Shown here piece by piece: positions 37,486-46,900 of a stretch of 64,000 nucleotides of DNA. A model generated the notes under the pieces. It worked only from the letters and a program-made list of their open reading frames with translations. It did not search any database and was not told the DNA's origin. Origin of the DNA: CALGLS01 sp965222105 (GTDB taxonomy: Bacteria; Bacteroidota; Bacteroidia; Chitinophagales; Saprospiraceae); NCBI GenBank assembly GCA_965222105.1, contig CBDCTQ010000018.1, positions 1-64,000 of the forward strand. Reading direction: 5' to 3'. Positions within the stretch are counted from its first letter, which is position 1. The number at the start of each line of letters is the position of its first letter. The position numbers and the translations under genes are program-made.

Positions 37486-39384
37486 CTAATCAACAAATCC
37501 CGCCCCCAACTCATTCCTAATCATCCGGTTGTGGTGCTGTTGCAAAACCGCCTTTAACCGGCGTTCCAGCCGGGCCGCATCGTCGGGATACTTCGCCACC
37601 ACATTATCCATTAGTTTCCAGTCGGCAGTATAATCGTACAAGCCAATGGTTTTATCTTCGTCGAAGAGTAGGATAAAACGGTCGTCCAGAATCTGATATA
37701 CCTGATCGTGGTACATGTAAGCATATTGTTGGGAGGCAGTGTCCAGCAGGCTCCTTCCAAAACTGACAAAGGGTTGATCGTATCCGATATAATCGAGGAT
37801 GGTGGGGAAAATATCAATCTGTTGGGCCAGTCCGTTTTGCCTTCCTTCCAAAGAATGGCCGGGGTGATACAGGATCAATGGTATCTGATACCGTCCCACC
37901 CGGGTTTGATAGTGGTGTATCCTGGAATAGCCGGTGTGATCGGCGGTGATGATGAAAAGCGTGTTGTCGAACCAATCCATCTTACTGGCCGTTTTAAAAA
38001 ATTGGCGCAAAGCCTGATCGGTATACCGGATACTTCGATACAACGGCATAGAGCGGGGATGCAATTGCTCATAGTAGGGCTCCACCCGATAAGGATGGTG
38101 CGAACTCAAAGACAACAGTTGGGCAAAAAACGGTTGGGGCAGGGTGTCGAGCACCTTGGCGGTAAATTGAAAAAAGGGACGGTCCCAGATGCCCCAGTAA
38201 CCGTCGTAATGAGCGTCGTTGTCATAATGCCTTCGGTCATAGTAATAGTCAAATCCGCAGAGGTTAGCCAGGTCCTCCATTCCCATAGATCCTGGATTGG
38301 CGCCGTGAAAAAAGCCGCAGGTATATCCCTTTTTAGTCAGCAAGTGAGCAATGCCGTCGATCTGATTGGTCTGATAAGCGGAGTAAGAGAAGGGGTCTTC
38401 CATCAGGGCAGGGATACTAGCTGAAATAGCGGCTATGCCCTGGATGGATCGCAGGCCATTGGCATAGGAGCGTTCAAAGTGGTAACTTTCCTGGATCAAC
38501 GAATCGAGAAAGACCATGTAGTCTTCATTTTTATTGAAAAAACCGGAATATTCCTGTCCAAAACTCTCCAGAACGATGACGACGATGTTCGGATTTATCG
38601 ATTTTGCGGAAGCGGAAAACCCTGGATGAACAACGGGAAAGACCTCATCAACCACCCCCTCCTCAAAATAATGTTTTTCATCCAACAGGCGTTGCTGGGT
38701 GGAAAAGATAAGACTCAATGTAGAAGGATAGAGGAGAGGTGCCAGCCGCTTGTCGAAAACATATTGTTGGGCATTCAGCGGCATCAGCGGGCGAAGTTGG
38801 GTGCCGCCGCGCATACCGATCAGGGTGAGTACAATTCCCAGCGCCATCACCAGCCATTGTCCGCTCCAATGCTGTTTGGGAGGAGGGTAGGAGAGCCCCC
38901 ATTTCCGGAAAGACCACCAAAGACCCCACATCAATACCAGAAAAAGAAGGACGAGATACCAGTATTCTTTAAAAAAAAGAGGGATCAGGTGCGCATTATT
39001 GCCGAGCAGGTTGAAGTCGTTGGCATTGGCACGTCGTAGATTGAAGGGAAAGTAGGCGATATCCGTCAGTTCGGGCATTAGGGCGAGACCGTTGCATGTC
39101 ACAAAAAGGAGGTGCTGGAAGAAGCGGTACTGCCTATTGCTTCGCTGCGGGAGCGGCAGTAAATAGCTGGCGATCAGGCCGATATTGATGTAGCAAATGG
39201 CGGGCAGATCGAAGCGCCAACCGGCAACCAGCACCTTAAGTCCGTCACACCAATTTCCGATGGGGAAAAATGCCTGATTGTGGATGTAAAAGGCCAAACG
39301 CAACAAGCTGAATATCAGGAGAATAACGCCCAATTTGATCCCCAATTCCCATAGATAAAACCCGATGCGATATGCCTTTTTCAT
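37486..39384 (-). CDS. LTA synthase-like phosphoglycerol transferase/sulfatase family membrane protein
   Basis: This 632-aa protein has about five transmembrane helices in its first 200 residues, followed by an extracytoplasmic alkaline-phosphatase-superfamily domain. Visible motifs are 'NIVVIVLESFGQEYSG' (first metal-site acidic residue), 'SYANGLRSIQGIAA' (nucleophile region, with Ser where lipoteichoic acid synthases have Thr), 'LLSLSSHHPY', and 'TLFIITADHTG' for the second metal site. In Gram-negative bacteria such enzymes modify periplasmic glucans or surface glycolipids with phosphoglycerol or related head groups. The exact substrate is unknown. It is convergent with the PorV-like gene. 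Confidence 0.85.
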   Translation of the reverse strand: MKKAYRIGFYLWELGIKLGVILLIFSLLRLAFYIHNQAFFPIGNWCDGLKVLVAGWRFDLPAICYINIGLIASYLLPLPQRSNRQYRFFQHLLFVTCNGLALMPELTDIAYFPFNLRRANANDFNLLGNNAHLIPLFFKEYWYLVLLFLVLMWGLWWSFRKWGLSYPPPKQHWSGQWLVMALGIVLTLIGMRGGTQLRPLMPLNAQQYVFDKRLAPLLYPSTLSLIFSTQQRLLDEKHYFEEGVVDEVFPVVHPGFSASAKSINPNIVVIVLESFGQEYSGFFNKNEDYMVFLDSLIQESYHFERSYANGLRSIQGIAAISASIPALMEDPFSYSAYQTNQIDGIAHLLTKKGYTCGFFHGANPGSMGMEDLANLCGFDYYYDRRHYDNDAHYDGYWGIWDRPFFQFTAKVLDTLPQPFFAQLLSLSSHHPYRVEPYYEQLHPRSMPLYRSIRYTDQALRQFFKTASKMDWFDNTLFIITADHTGYSRIHHYQTRVGRYQIPLILYHPGHSLEGRQNGLAQQIDIFPTILDYIGYDQPFVSFGRSLLDTASQQYAYMYHDQVYQILDDRFILLFDEDKTIGLYDYTADWKLMDNVVAKYPDDAARLERRLKAVLQQHHNRMIRNELGAGFVD

Positions 39385-39894
39385 CCATTCAAATTAAAAG
39401 GCGAAGGTATAAAAAGGCGAAAATTTGAACCACACAAAAAGGGTAAAGTCTTTCTATTTATCAAAATAATCTATAACTTGCCCCCGCAGCACAGGCTGCA
39501 TAAAATCCATTTGAGTATCCCAAGTTTTGGTCCAACACTATTCACATTAGAACGTTGACTTGGAGTGACTAGGGCGGGCTCCAGCCGTTGACTTGTCCGG
39601 CTTCCCTCTCCGGGTTTTTCCCGGATTTGGAACAAGGAGATTACTGAACCATTCCGGCTGTTCTATCCATGTCTTTACGGGGTCCAAAAACACCTCGATA
39701 CTTGGATGGGTTTTTTTTGAGTGCATGACCTACTCCGTTGTAAGGTGGGGCAGGTTAGCGGAGCCTCTCACCACGGAGACTCAAAGACTCAAAGCTACAC
39801 AAAGATTTGCTCCCTGCCTGCCGACAGGCAAGGTGTGTGGCTTTGTGTCCCCGTCTGGCCGCCAGGTAAGATATGTCACGTACTCGGTTTTTTA
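39385..39894. other. Intergenic region with second GAGTG element
   Basis: These 510 bp hold the element at 39719-39885. The preceding part (about 39547-39710) has a 59-codon open frame on the minus strand that starts inside the element. It has no recognisable similarity and is treated as chance or a very old remnant. Confidence 0.4.
39719..39885. mobile_element. 167-bp element with GAGTG terminal repeats, copy 2
   Basis: Left end GAGTGCATGACC and right end TGTCACGTACTC are inverted repeats like those of the element at 8339-8483. Both share the 'GTTAGCGGAGCCTCTCACCA' segment. Flanking GGTTTTTTTT and GGTTTTTTATT look like an imperfect target duplication of about 10 bp. It carries the GC palindrome at 39813-39833, here near the right end rather than the left. 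It abuts the 3' end of the TonB receptor gene. Confidence 0.65.
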
Positions 39895-42252
39895 TTAAAG
39901 CGTATAATCCAACCGCAAAGCATAGTTCCGGGGTCCTTCCAACAATCCGGGACGAACGGTGTATTCCCTGTTAAATATATTGGCGCCGATCAGCGATAAT
40001 CTGATCTTGTCGCTCGGCATATAGGCCAGTCGCAGATCGATGGTGGTATAGCCGTGGTAGTTTTCCTGGCGGTACCGTTCTATGTAGTTGAGTATTCCCA
40101 GGACGGGGTCGATGGCTTCCATCTTGCTGTTGTAAAAGGCGGCTATGCCCATGCTGAACATTTTGTACCGGCTTTCCACATCGAATTTGAAGGAGTGGCG
40201 GAATCGATACTTCAACACATTGTAGTCGGCGGTGGTCGACTCGTTGATGTCGTCGGTAAATTCGCGGAAAATGGGTTTGATGTAAGTATAGCCGGTCATA
40301 ATCGTAGTGGGAAGGCCCAGGAAAGAGCCTTCTCCCGCCAGCGTCAGATCGATCCCCGTGATCCGGGTATTACCCACATTGTTGGACTGAAAGGCAAAGA
40401 GTGCCCCCCAGAGGGTATCGATCGTAATGCCGTACTCCATCATATCGTTGTATTCACTTCTGAAAAAAGCCACGTCGAGATAGCCGTTGAAGCCAGATAC
40501 CTGGAAGCCCTGCTTGATGCCCAGCTCGGCACTCCACCCCGTTTCCGGTTCCAGCTCTGGGCTGGGTATAACACTAATACCTCCGGCGTCGGTACGGATG
40601 AATTTTTCCGCAAGGACAGGATAGCGGTATCCCTGTCCCCAGGAGCCCCGGATAAACGTATTTTTGGCGGCCTGATAATTGGCACCAAAGCGGTACACAG
40701 GCCGTGAATCGGCATCGGTGCCCGCAGGATACACCAGCACAGAGTCGGGGGTGAGTAGGTCGGGGTTTTTCTGGGCATTTCTTTCAAAACGGGTACCGAT
40801 GGAAAAGTTGAGGCGGTTGAAAAATTTCTTGTCCAATTGGAGATAGCCAGCGTAATTGGCGGCGTTGTAATTGCCGTTGTACAGCTCGGAGTCGATAAAC
40901 GTCCAGGTGCCGACCAGGCCGGCTGTTACGTTAAGGTCTAGTTCTTCCAGGTTTTTCTGATATTGGTATTCGGAGTAAAAAAGGTCGGACTTATTGCCCT
41001 GGTTGTTGTCGTTTCTGTTGTTGATGCCGTAGTAGCGGGTCAGTAATCGGTGTCTGCCTCCGCCATTGTCGAAATAATTAACGTAGGGGTCGACGGTATA
41101 CCGGAAGCGGTTGGAATTGGACAGGGCCGACACTTCCGGGTAGTAAGCGCCGTTGCGGTCGTCGCGCCAGTAAAAATAGGAGCGGCCCACCCCTCGGTTG
41201 AGGATGGCGTTGGCACCGATGGATAAGCGGTCGCCGATCCGTTGTTTGACGCCGAGGTTGAGGCGGCCGTATTTGCTGTAAACGGCTTGTCGGTATCCTT
41301 CGTCGATGGTGCCGAAGCCGCCGATGATGAGGTCGGTTTTGTTGATCTTCTGGCGGTGGACGATGCTCAGCCCCAGTTGGCCGGGGTAATTATAGCCGTG
41401 GTGTCCACCCCAGATGGCGGGTTTGTACCGGACGGTGTCGGTGATGTTGCCATCGTCGTCGTATTCGTTGAACGTATTTTCTTTCTTCCACCAGGTTTTA
41501 TTTCTATCTTTTGGCTGGTCGTAGTGCTTGTAGAAGGTAGAAATGCGGGTATAAGGTTCGGAAGTGGCATAGGCCGTGCGAATGTTGATGATGCCGTTCA
41601 TGGCAGCAGAGCCATACAGTGCCGATGCCGCTCCTTTGACGACTTCCACCTGGGCGATGTTTTCAACAGGGACGTCCACCCAGTTGGGAAAACCGGCATC
41701 TGCCTGGAGGGCGGGGATGTCGTCGATGAGTAATAACACCCTGCTTCCGGCGCCATATGACCAGCCGGATCCGCCTCGTATATTGGCTTGTCCGTTGATG
41801 ATGTTGACGCCGGACACTTTTTGGAGGGGGCCGGTAATGCTGGTGGCATTGGTGTTGGCGATCAGTTCGGGTTTGAGGATTTCCAGAGAGACGGTCACTT
41901 CACCGAGGGGTTTTTCGTATTTACTGCTCGACACCGTTGCGGTTTGCAGAAGCGTGGTGGTTTCTCCCAGTTGGATATTCAGGGTTTGGATTTCCTCTGG
42001 TTGCAGGGTTATTTCTTTGATGACAGCTTCGTAGCCGATGTAACTGAACTCGATGAATTGTTTGCCGGAAGGCAAATGCAGCTCATACCTGCCTTCGAGG
42101 TCGGAGGTGGTACCCCTATCGGCTACTTTAATGGTGGCGCCATATAGTCCTTCGCCGGTGGTAGCGTCGGTAACCACACCATTAATGGTGGCATTTTGTG
42201 CAAACGCAGCGACAATAGTAAAGGAGCAGAGGAAAGTCAATAATTTCTTCAT
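39895..42252 (-). CDS. TonB-dependent outer-membrane receptor with carboxypeptidase-regulatory-like domain
   Basis: The 785-aa protein has a signal peptide (MKKLLTFLCSFTIVAAFAQ), a carboxypeptidase D regulatory-like beta domain (about 22-95: GVVTDATTGEGLYGATIKV…GRYELHLPSG), a plug domain (about 120-225: VSGVNIINGQANIRGGSGWSYGAGSRVLLLID…VVKGAASALYGSAAMNG) and a 22-strand barrel ending in 'NREYTVRPGLLEGPRNYALRLDYTL' with the terminal aromatic-x-Leu signature. No SusD partner is adjacent, so it is more likely a siderophore, metal or cofactor receptor than a SusC glycan transporter. The ligand is unknown. Confidence 0.9.
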   Translation of the reverse strand: MKKLLTFLCSFTIVAAFAQNATINGVVTDATTGEGLYGATIKVADRGTTSDLEGRYELHLPSGKQFIEFSYIGYEAVIKEITLQPEEIQTLNIQLGETTTLLQTATVSSSKYEKPLGEVTVSLEILKPELIANTNATSITGPLQKVSGVNIINGQANIRGGSGWSYGAGSRVLLLIDDIPALQADAGFPNWVDVPVENIAQVEVVKGAASALYGSAAMNGIINIRTAYATSEPYTRISTFYKHYDQPKDRNKTWWKKENTFNEYDDDGNITDTVRYKPAIWGGHHGYNYPGQLGLSIVHRQKINKTDLIIGGFGTIDEGYRQAVYSKYGRLNLGVKQRIGDRLSIGANAILNRGVGRSYFYWRDDRNGAYYPEVSALSNSNRFRYTVDPYVNYFDNGGGRHRLLTRYYGINNRNDNNQGNKSDLFYSEYQYQKNLEELDLNVTAGLVGTWTFIDSELYNGNYNAANYAGYLQLDKKFFNRLNFSIGTRFERNAQKNPDLLTPDSVLVYPAGTDADSRPVYRFGANYQAAKNTFIRGSWGQGYRYPVLAEKFIRTDAGGISVIPSPELEPETGWSAELGIKQGFQVSGFNGYLDVAFFRSEYNDMMEYGITIDTLWGALFAFQSNNVGNTRITGIDLTLAGEGSFLGLPTTIMTGYTYIKPIFREFTDDINESTTADYNVLKYRFRHSFKFDVESRYKMFSMGIAAFYNSKMEAIDPVLGILNYIERYRQENYHGYTTIDLRLAYMPSDKIRLSLIGANIFNREYTVRPGLLEGPRNYALRLDYTL

Positions 42253-42666
42253 AGTAACGGTTTTATTAGCCTATGGTTTTCGGAAGTCAAGTTAACGTTC
42301 TTTCCGAAATTTAACTGTGTAATGGGTGTAAGGGTGGTTTATTTTTGGGCAAATGGTAAGGAAACGCTGGTAAATGTAGCGATATTGCTTGCGCAAAAAT
42401 AGTATTTTGACGTGACAGTACCCAACGGTTTAGGCCATTATAAACGTTAATTTTTTTAACCATGTAATTATCATAAATCCAGCAATACAGCGGAAATTCG
42501 CTGCGTTTGTATGCCGGGCCGATGCCGCATGATGGACAAATTAATTTTCAAAATGACTATCCCAGCCACAAAAAATATTCTAACTTGTCCTCCCATTCGC
42601 ATATCTTTGGGTTTTGACAATACCCGCTTTTTCCAGTAATCATTAATTTTCATCAAAATAAAAATT
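42253..42666. other. Divergent intergenic region with one promoter box
   Basis: These 414 bp separate the TonB receptor (minus) from a T9SS protein gene (plus). A TATCTTTG box lies at 42602-42609. I looked for a cobalamin riboswitch core upstream of the receptor and saw none. Confidence 0.4.
42602..42609 (+). promoter_or_regulatory. TAnnTTTG promoter box
   Basis: TATCTTTG matches the Bacteroidota -7 consensus, 58 bp before the ATG at 42667. CTTG at 42584-42587 could be a -33 element, though the spacing is short. Confidence 0.45.
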
Positions 42667-43443
42667 ATGAAGCATTTATTACACAGTCTCGTATTTACAC
42701 TTCTTTCTTTTAATTTTCTTTCGGCACAACACTGTGTCCCCGATACGCTTTACGCCGATTCGATGTTCGGTGTCTATCCAGCGGCCATTACGGAAAGCGC
42801 CTGTATCAACCAGCCTTATTATTTCGTATTGACACTGGTTGTACCTGATAGCGTCGTCATCCCTCAGGGAACTTTTGTTCTCGACAGTATAGAGATCACC
42901 GGAGTGAGTGGCTTGCCCAGCGGCATGGATTATGGATGTAATCCTTCTACCTGCGTTTTCTTCCCGGAGGATGGAATGACTTGTGCCGCTATTTTTGGCA
43001 CAGCCGATGACTCCAATTCGCCTGGCGACTATACACTTACTTTGGAGGGAGGAGTTACTGTCCCGATTTTTGGCCACATACCATTTAGTACCCTATTCGC
43101 CTTTTTAATGATCCCACCTTATGTCCTTACACTCGAAGAAGAAAACTCCGGTACCTGCTTCGTCAATACCGAAGAACCACTCAACGATCTGATCAGCATC
43201 GAAACATCGCCCAACCCCTTCCAAACGACCACAAACGTGCGCATCTATTCGGAGATGAACGAAGAGTTGACCTTTGAAGTGTACACCCTGTTGGGAAATA
43301 GGGTACACTCCGAAGCCGTCAACCTAACCCCCGGCGAAAATACCCTCACCTTCGATGGGGCACACCTCGCCGCAGGCTTTTATTATTTTAACTTTTCCGA
43401 CGGTCAGTCGGCGCTTACGCAAAAAATGTTGATACAAAGATAA
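42667..43443 (+). CDS. T9SS-sorted secreted protein of unknown function (258 aa)
   Basis: A signal peptide (MKHLLHSLVFTLLSFNFLSAQ) is followed by a beta-rich domain with cysteines (CVPDTLYADSMFGVYP…GMDYGCNPSTCVFFPEDGMTCAAIFG) of the kind seen in uncharacterised Saprospiraceae exports, then a T9SS tail (SIETSPNPFQTTTNVRI…AAGFYYFNFSD). Its mature domain and its neighbour's (43665) share the 'ITGVSGLPSG..Y' / 'IVSLSNLPPGLSWE' pattern, so the two are probably tandem paralogues in their N-domains. No catalytic motif is visible. Confidence 0.75.
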   Translation: MKHLLHSLVFTLLSFNFLSAQHCVPDTLYADSMFGVYPAAITESACINQPYYFVLTLVVPDSVVIPQGTFVLDSIEITGVSGLPSGMDYGCNPSTCVFFPEDGMTCAAIFGTADDSNSPGDYTLTLEGGVTVPIFGHIPFSTLFAFLMIPPYVLTLEEENSGTCFVNTEEPLNDLISIETSPNPFQTTTNVRIYSEMNEELTFEVYTLLGNRVHSEAVNLTPGENTLTFDGAHLAAGFYYFNFSDGQSALTQKMLIQR

Positions 43444-43464
43444 GTTATAAATATGCTGATGTTT

Positions 43465-43511
43465 GATGGGGTGATTGGCTGATGACAGTCATGTTGGCCA
43501 ATCACCCCATC
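43465..43511 (+). terminator. Perfect 15-bp inverted repeat after the 258-aa gene
   Basis: GATGGGGTGATTGGC (43465-43479) is exactly repeated in inverse at 43497-43511 around a 17-nt loop that itself contains ATGACAGTCAT. It lies 22 bp after the stop and probably ends transcription or protects the 3' end, though there is no long T run. Confidence 0.55.
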
Positions 43512-43664
43512 GAATATTTACCCCACCTGCAAAACCAAAACACTGCCATACCATTTCAGAAATGAGCACCCCCCACTCAAAGGATGATTACTTATTGTAG
43601 TCACCTAATGAATCCGCACATCACAACCCATCACCCAAACATTCACGACTTAATACAACAAACA

Positions 43665-45473
43665 ATGAAACATTTTCTAACACTGCTCTTACTCATTTCA
43701 TTCCATTCCATCCAGGCCCAATGCCCCGGTTGCATCATCGAACTGCCCACTGGATTGGGAGAAGATACCATCTGGCTCTCTGATATTCCCGATGGAACCG
43801 TAGGTGCTTACTATGAAGAAGACCTGAGCTTTCGCCTACCCAAAACCACCAACCCCATCAACGCACAAGACCCCAGCATACCCGCCGGGTTTACCATCGA
43901 CGAGATCACCATCGTGTCGCTGTCTAATCTCCCTCCGGGACTGTCCTGGGAGGCCAGCCAAACTACTTACGAACCTGCCGATGAAACCGATGGCTGCATT
44001 CGCCTCTGCGGCACCCCGCTGGTAGCCGATACCTTTGAGATAGATGTCAACATAACAGCAGTAGTTTTCGGGCTTTCGCAAAATGCTGCCTTTTCATTGC
44101 CCATCGTCATCCATCCGGCGGCCAGCACCTCCGAGGGCTTTTCAATGGTCAATAATATCGGCTGTGGATCGACAACGGTTTCATTTTCTAACAATATACC
44201 TTCGCAAGGCAATCCGGGAATCACTTACGACTGGGATTTCGGAAATGGCAATACCACCACCGACGAAAACCCAGTAGATCAAACCTACACCACCCCCGGC
44301 ACCTACTACGTCAGCTACGAAGCCACCATCGACACTACCGGGTACATCCTGACCGAAATAACGGTTGTCGAAACCGATTGCAATGACATTTGGACGCCCA
44401 ACAACCCCACCACCGCTCCTGATATGCATATTCGGGTAACCAAACCAAATGGTGATCTCCTCTTCGACTCCCCTGTATTCAACAATACCAATCCTCCCAT
44501 TTCGTATAGCGGCTCCTGGCCATTGGAAGACGGAGACTACCTCATGGAAGTGATCGACAATGATAGCGGCATCAACGGAGCCGACGATGATTGTGCCACT
44601 TTTCTGTTCAACAAACTTTCCGGTCCCGAAATTTCTATTGGAGATTTTACAGTGGAACTCACGATCCTTCACCCCGTCACCACCGTTAGCTCTATGGATA
44701 CGGTTTACGTTTTCGAGCAACCAGCGGCACCTACTATTACCGCTTCGTCAGATGTGATTTCCTGCGAGGTTTCAGAAATACTCCTGACCTCTTCCTACAC
44801 AGCGGGCAACCAATGGTTTCAGGACAGCATCCCCATTTCGGGAGCGGACGACCAAATTTATGTCGCTACTCAAGGTGGATTTTATACGGTACAATATACC
44901 AGTCCAGATGGCTGCATCGCCTTTTCAGAAGGGGTAGAGATTACGGTGCTGCCCTTGCTGGAAATCCCGGTGTTTAACAATGTAAACAACTTGTTATCCG
45001 TTGTTGACCCCGATGCCCTGCCCAACCCTTATGAGCTTCAATGGTATTTGGATGGAACGGTATTGCCTGGAGAAAATGGGTTGAGTCTTTGCATCGACCT
45101 TTCTGGTGAGTATGCGCTGATACTGACCGATCCGGCAACCGGTTGTACCAGCAGCTTTGCGCAAACAGAAGTGTACGACGCTGCTCTTAACTGTTTTACA
45201 GCCACCAATAATCCGCTGGAAGAGTATAAAATAAGAGTCTCGCCCAATCCGACTTCAGGCCTTTTTTACCTGTCGTTGTCTGCACCCCAATCTGGCGAAA
45301 TGACCATGCGGATTTTAAATACGCAGGGCCAGCTACTGCTTTCGCAAAATGAGATTTTGCCGCAAGGTGCCCATCAAACGGCCCTGGACTTATCTCCTTT
45401 TCCGAAAGGAGTGTATTTGCTGCAATTGGAATCGTCGGGAGCGGTTTGGGTGGAAAGGATCATTGTCTACTGA
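43665..45473 (+). CDS. T9SS-sorted secreted protein with PKD domain (602 aa)
   Basis: The ATG at 43665 is chosen over the upstream in-frame 43584 because it opens the signal peptide (MKHFLTLLLLISFHSIQAQ). The N-domain has paired cysteines (CPGC, CIRLCG), followed by a PKD domain ('YDWDFGNGNTTTDENPVDQTYTTPGTYYVSYEA'), two Ig-like domains with gliding-motility-protein-like repeats (ITASSDVISCEVSEILLTSSYTAGNQWFQDS), and a T9SS tail (VSPNPTSGLFYLSL…PKGVYLLQLE). It is probably a cell-surface or matrix protein. Its stop overlaps the convergent peroxidase gene by 7 bp. Confidence 0.78.
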   Translation: MKHFLTLLLLISFHSIQAQCPGCIIELPTGLGEDTIWLSDIPDGTVGAYYEEDLSFRLPKTTNPINAQDPSIPAGFTIDEITIVSLSNLPPGLSWEASQTTYEPADETDGCIRLCGTPLVADTFEIDVNITAVVFGLSQNAAFSLPIVIHPAASTSEGFSMVNNIGCGSTTVSFSNNIPSQGNPGITYDWDFGNGNTTTDENPVDQTYTTPGTYYVSYEATIDTTGYILTEITVVETDCNDIWTPNNPTTAPDMHIRVTKPNGDLLFDSPVFNNTNPPISYSGSWPLEDGDYLMEVIDNDSGINGADDDCATFLFNKLSGPEISIGDFTVELTILHPVTTVSSMDTVYVFEQPAAPTITASSDVISCEVSEILLTSSYTAGNQWFQDSIPISGADDQIYVATQGGFYTVQYTSPDGCIAFSEGVEITVLPLLEIPVFNNVNNLLSVVDPDALPNPYELQWYLDGTVLPGENGLSLCIDLSGEYALILTDPATGCTSSFAQTEVYDAALNCFTATNNPLEEYKIRVSPNPTSGLFYLSLSAPQSGEMTMRILNTQGQLLLSQNEILPQGAHQTALDLSPFPKGVYLLQLESSGAVWVERIIVY

Positions 45474-46816
45474 TCACACCCCAACTCATTAGCCGCCAAT
45501 GGATCGTTGAAAGGAATGCAACCTCCGCTCAGCACACTGGAGGGCTGATACCGCATCAGATCGGCGTCGCGTAATCCGTTTGTTAGAAATGCCACCAGAT
45601 CGTCTATCTCCTGATCGGACAGGTTCAGCGGCTCAAACCCTTCTGCCAACTGACTTTGGGGCACTGCCGCGTTTTGGGCAATACCGCGGTTTTTGTACTC
45701 CACCATTTCCCGTAAGGAATTAAAACTGCTGCCATGGCCGTAAAAAGGCGAGTCGGCCAGGTTGTATAATTGAGGTACTTTGAACTTATAATCATCGGCT
45801 GGATTGCCGGTGAAACCGCCTCGTCCTTTGCGCTCCCCACCCGTAGCAGTGGTGTTGAATACTTCGTCAGGGCAGTCGATCAGGTCATTGAGTCCGATAG
45901 CGTGAAACTCCATCTTGGCCAGAGCCGGCCCGTCGTGGCAGGATACACAATTGGCTTTGTCGAAAAACAGGATGGCTCCTCTTTTTTCCTGGTCGGTCAT
46001 GGCCGTTTTATTACCCGCCAGCCATTTTTGAAACGGTGCCTGGTTGGCCAGCAAGGTGCGTTCGTAGGCAGCTATGGCCAGTCCGGCCGTTATGGTGGTG
46101 TACCGTTCGTTTTCGGGCAGGTTGGAAAAGGCTGCATCAAACCGTTCTTTATATCCCAGGGGTTCGAGGCTATCCATATCCACACCCATTCGATGCACAG
46201 TCAGCCCGGCAATGGCTTGGGTCTCCAGGCCATCAAAGCCCAAATTATTGGTTTCGATGGGGGTGTCGGGTGTCCAGGCGGCTTCGGTACCTGCGTTTAC
46301 GCCGTTGGCACCAAACTGGCCGTTCCACAAATTATTGGTCTGATAGGCCCCGTTCATGGCGCTGGGGGTGCGGACGGGTTGTACATCGAGCTGTGCTTCG
46401 GTGTAGAACATATTCCGGGTTCGGCCTTCTCCATTGATGCCAAACCCAATGCCACCGTCAGCAATTCCCTGAAACCGGCCGGCCTGAAATCCGGCGCTGG
46501 CAAAGTGGCAGGAAGCACAGGAATACTTGCCGTTTCCGACCTCTTTCGAGGGAGCGATGGCAAGGGCTGTTTCGTGGTAAAGCAATTTGCCCAGCACCAC
46601 TTTTGCCGGTGTCAGCGGATTTTTGCCGTCTTGCGGAATGCGATCGAAGTCGTCGCTGGCAGGCATCAGGTAATGGTGGATGCCTTCGCCATTGGAGGCG
46701 ACGACAAGGGCGTCGGTCAATTCGGCGTCCAATTCGTTGGTTAATGATCCATTTTCCTCTTTGCGGCAAGCAGAGATCAACAACACGAATAGGGTGAATA
46801 ACATCAGTTGTTTCAT
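45467..46816 (-). CDS. Di-haem cytochrome c peroxidase family lipoprotein
   Basis: With the ATG at 46816 the 449-aa product begins MKQLMLFTLFVLLISAC, a lipoprotein signal with Cys 17. The frame is open to 46849. Two c-type haem sites are visible: CASCH (C100, C103, H104) and CVSCH (C290, C293, H294). The conserved surroundings 'NGKYSCASCHFASAGFQ' and 'GRTRNMFYTEAQLDVQPVRTPSAMNGA' place it in the MauG/bacterial peroxidase family. It probably reduces peroxide in the periplasm, though MauG-like oxidation of another substrate cannot be excluded. A perfect inverted repeat lies in its leader. Confidence 0.88.
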   Translation of the reverse strand: MKQLMLFTLFVLLISACRKEENGSLTNELDAELTDALVVASNGEGIHHYLMPASDDFDRIPQDGKNPLTPAKVVLGKLLYHETALAIAPSKEVGNGKYSCASCHFASAGFQAGRFQGIADGGIGFGINGEGRTRNMFYTEAQLDVQPVRTPSAMNGAYQTNNLWNGQFGANGVNAGTEAAWTPDTPIETNNLGFDGLETQAIAGLTVHRMGVDMDSLEPLGYKERFDAAFSNLPENERYTTITAGLAIAAYERTLLANQAPFQKWLAGNKTAMTDQEKRGAILFFDKANCVSCHDGPALAKMEFHAIGLNDLIDCPDEVFNTTATGGERKGRGGFTGNPADDYKFKVPQLYNLADSPFYGHGSSFNSLREMVEYKNRGIAQNAAVPQSQLAEGFEPLNLSDQEIDDLVAFLTNGLRDADLMRYQPSSVLSGGCIPFNDPLAANELGCDQ

Positions 46817-46821
46817 AGAAA

Positions 46822-46861
46822 TAGCATTTAACAATTGAAAAAACATCATTGTTAAATGCTA
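46822..46861 (-). promoter_or_regulatory. Perfect 14-bp inverted repeat in the peroxidase leader
   Basis: TAGCATTTAACAAT (46822-46835) and ATTGTTAAATGCTA (46848-46861) are exact inverses separated by 12 nt. The repeat ends 5 bp before the start codon at 46816. It could be an operator for a dimeric regulator or a hairpin in the mRNA that covers the ribosome-binding region. Confidence 0.55.
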
Positions 46862-46900
46862 AAACCGTGCCTTTGGCGATTATTGGAGGGCTTGGCTACC

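Noticed and set aside
39547..39726. 59-codon frame on the minus strand next to the GAGTG element
   Set aside because: Its start codon lies within the element and its sequence has no recognisable domain. Removing the element joins it only to the noncoding 3' flank of the TonB receptor gene.
42253..42666. Possible riboswitch before the TonB receptor
   Set aside because: The cobalamin-box core and other riboswitch signatures were not seen by eye.
43584..43664. Upstream in-frame Met for the 602-aa T9SS protein
   Set aside because: It would bury the signal peptide 27 residues inside the protein. The ATG at 43665 gives a normal signal peptide.
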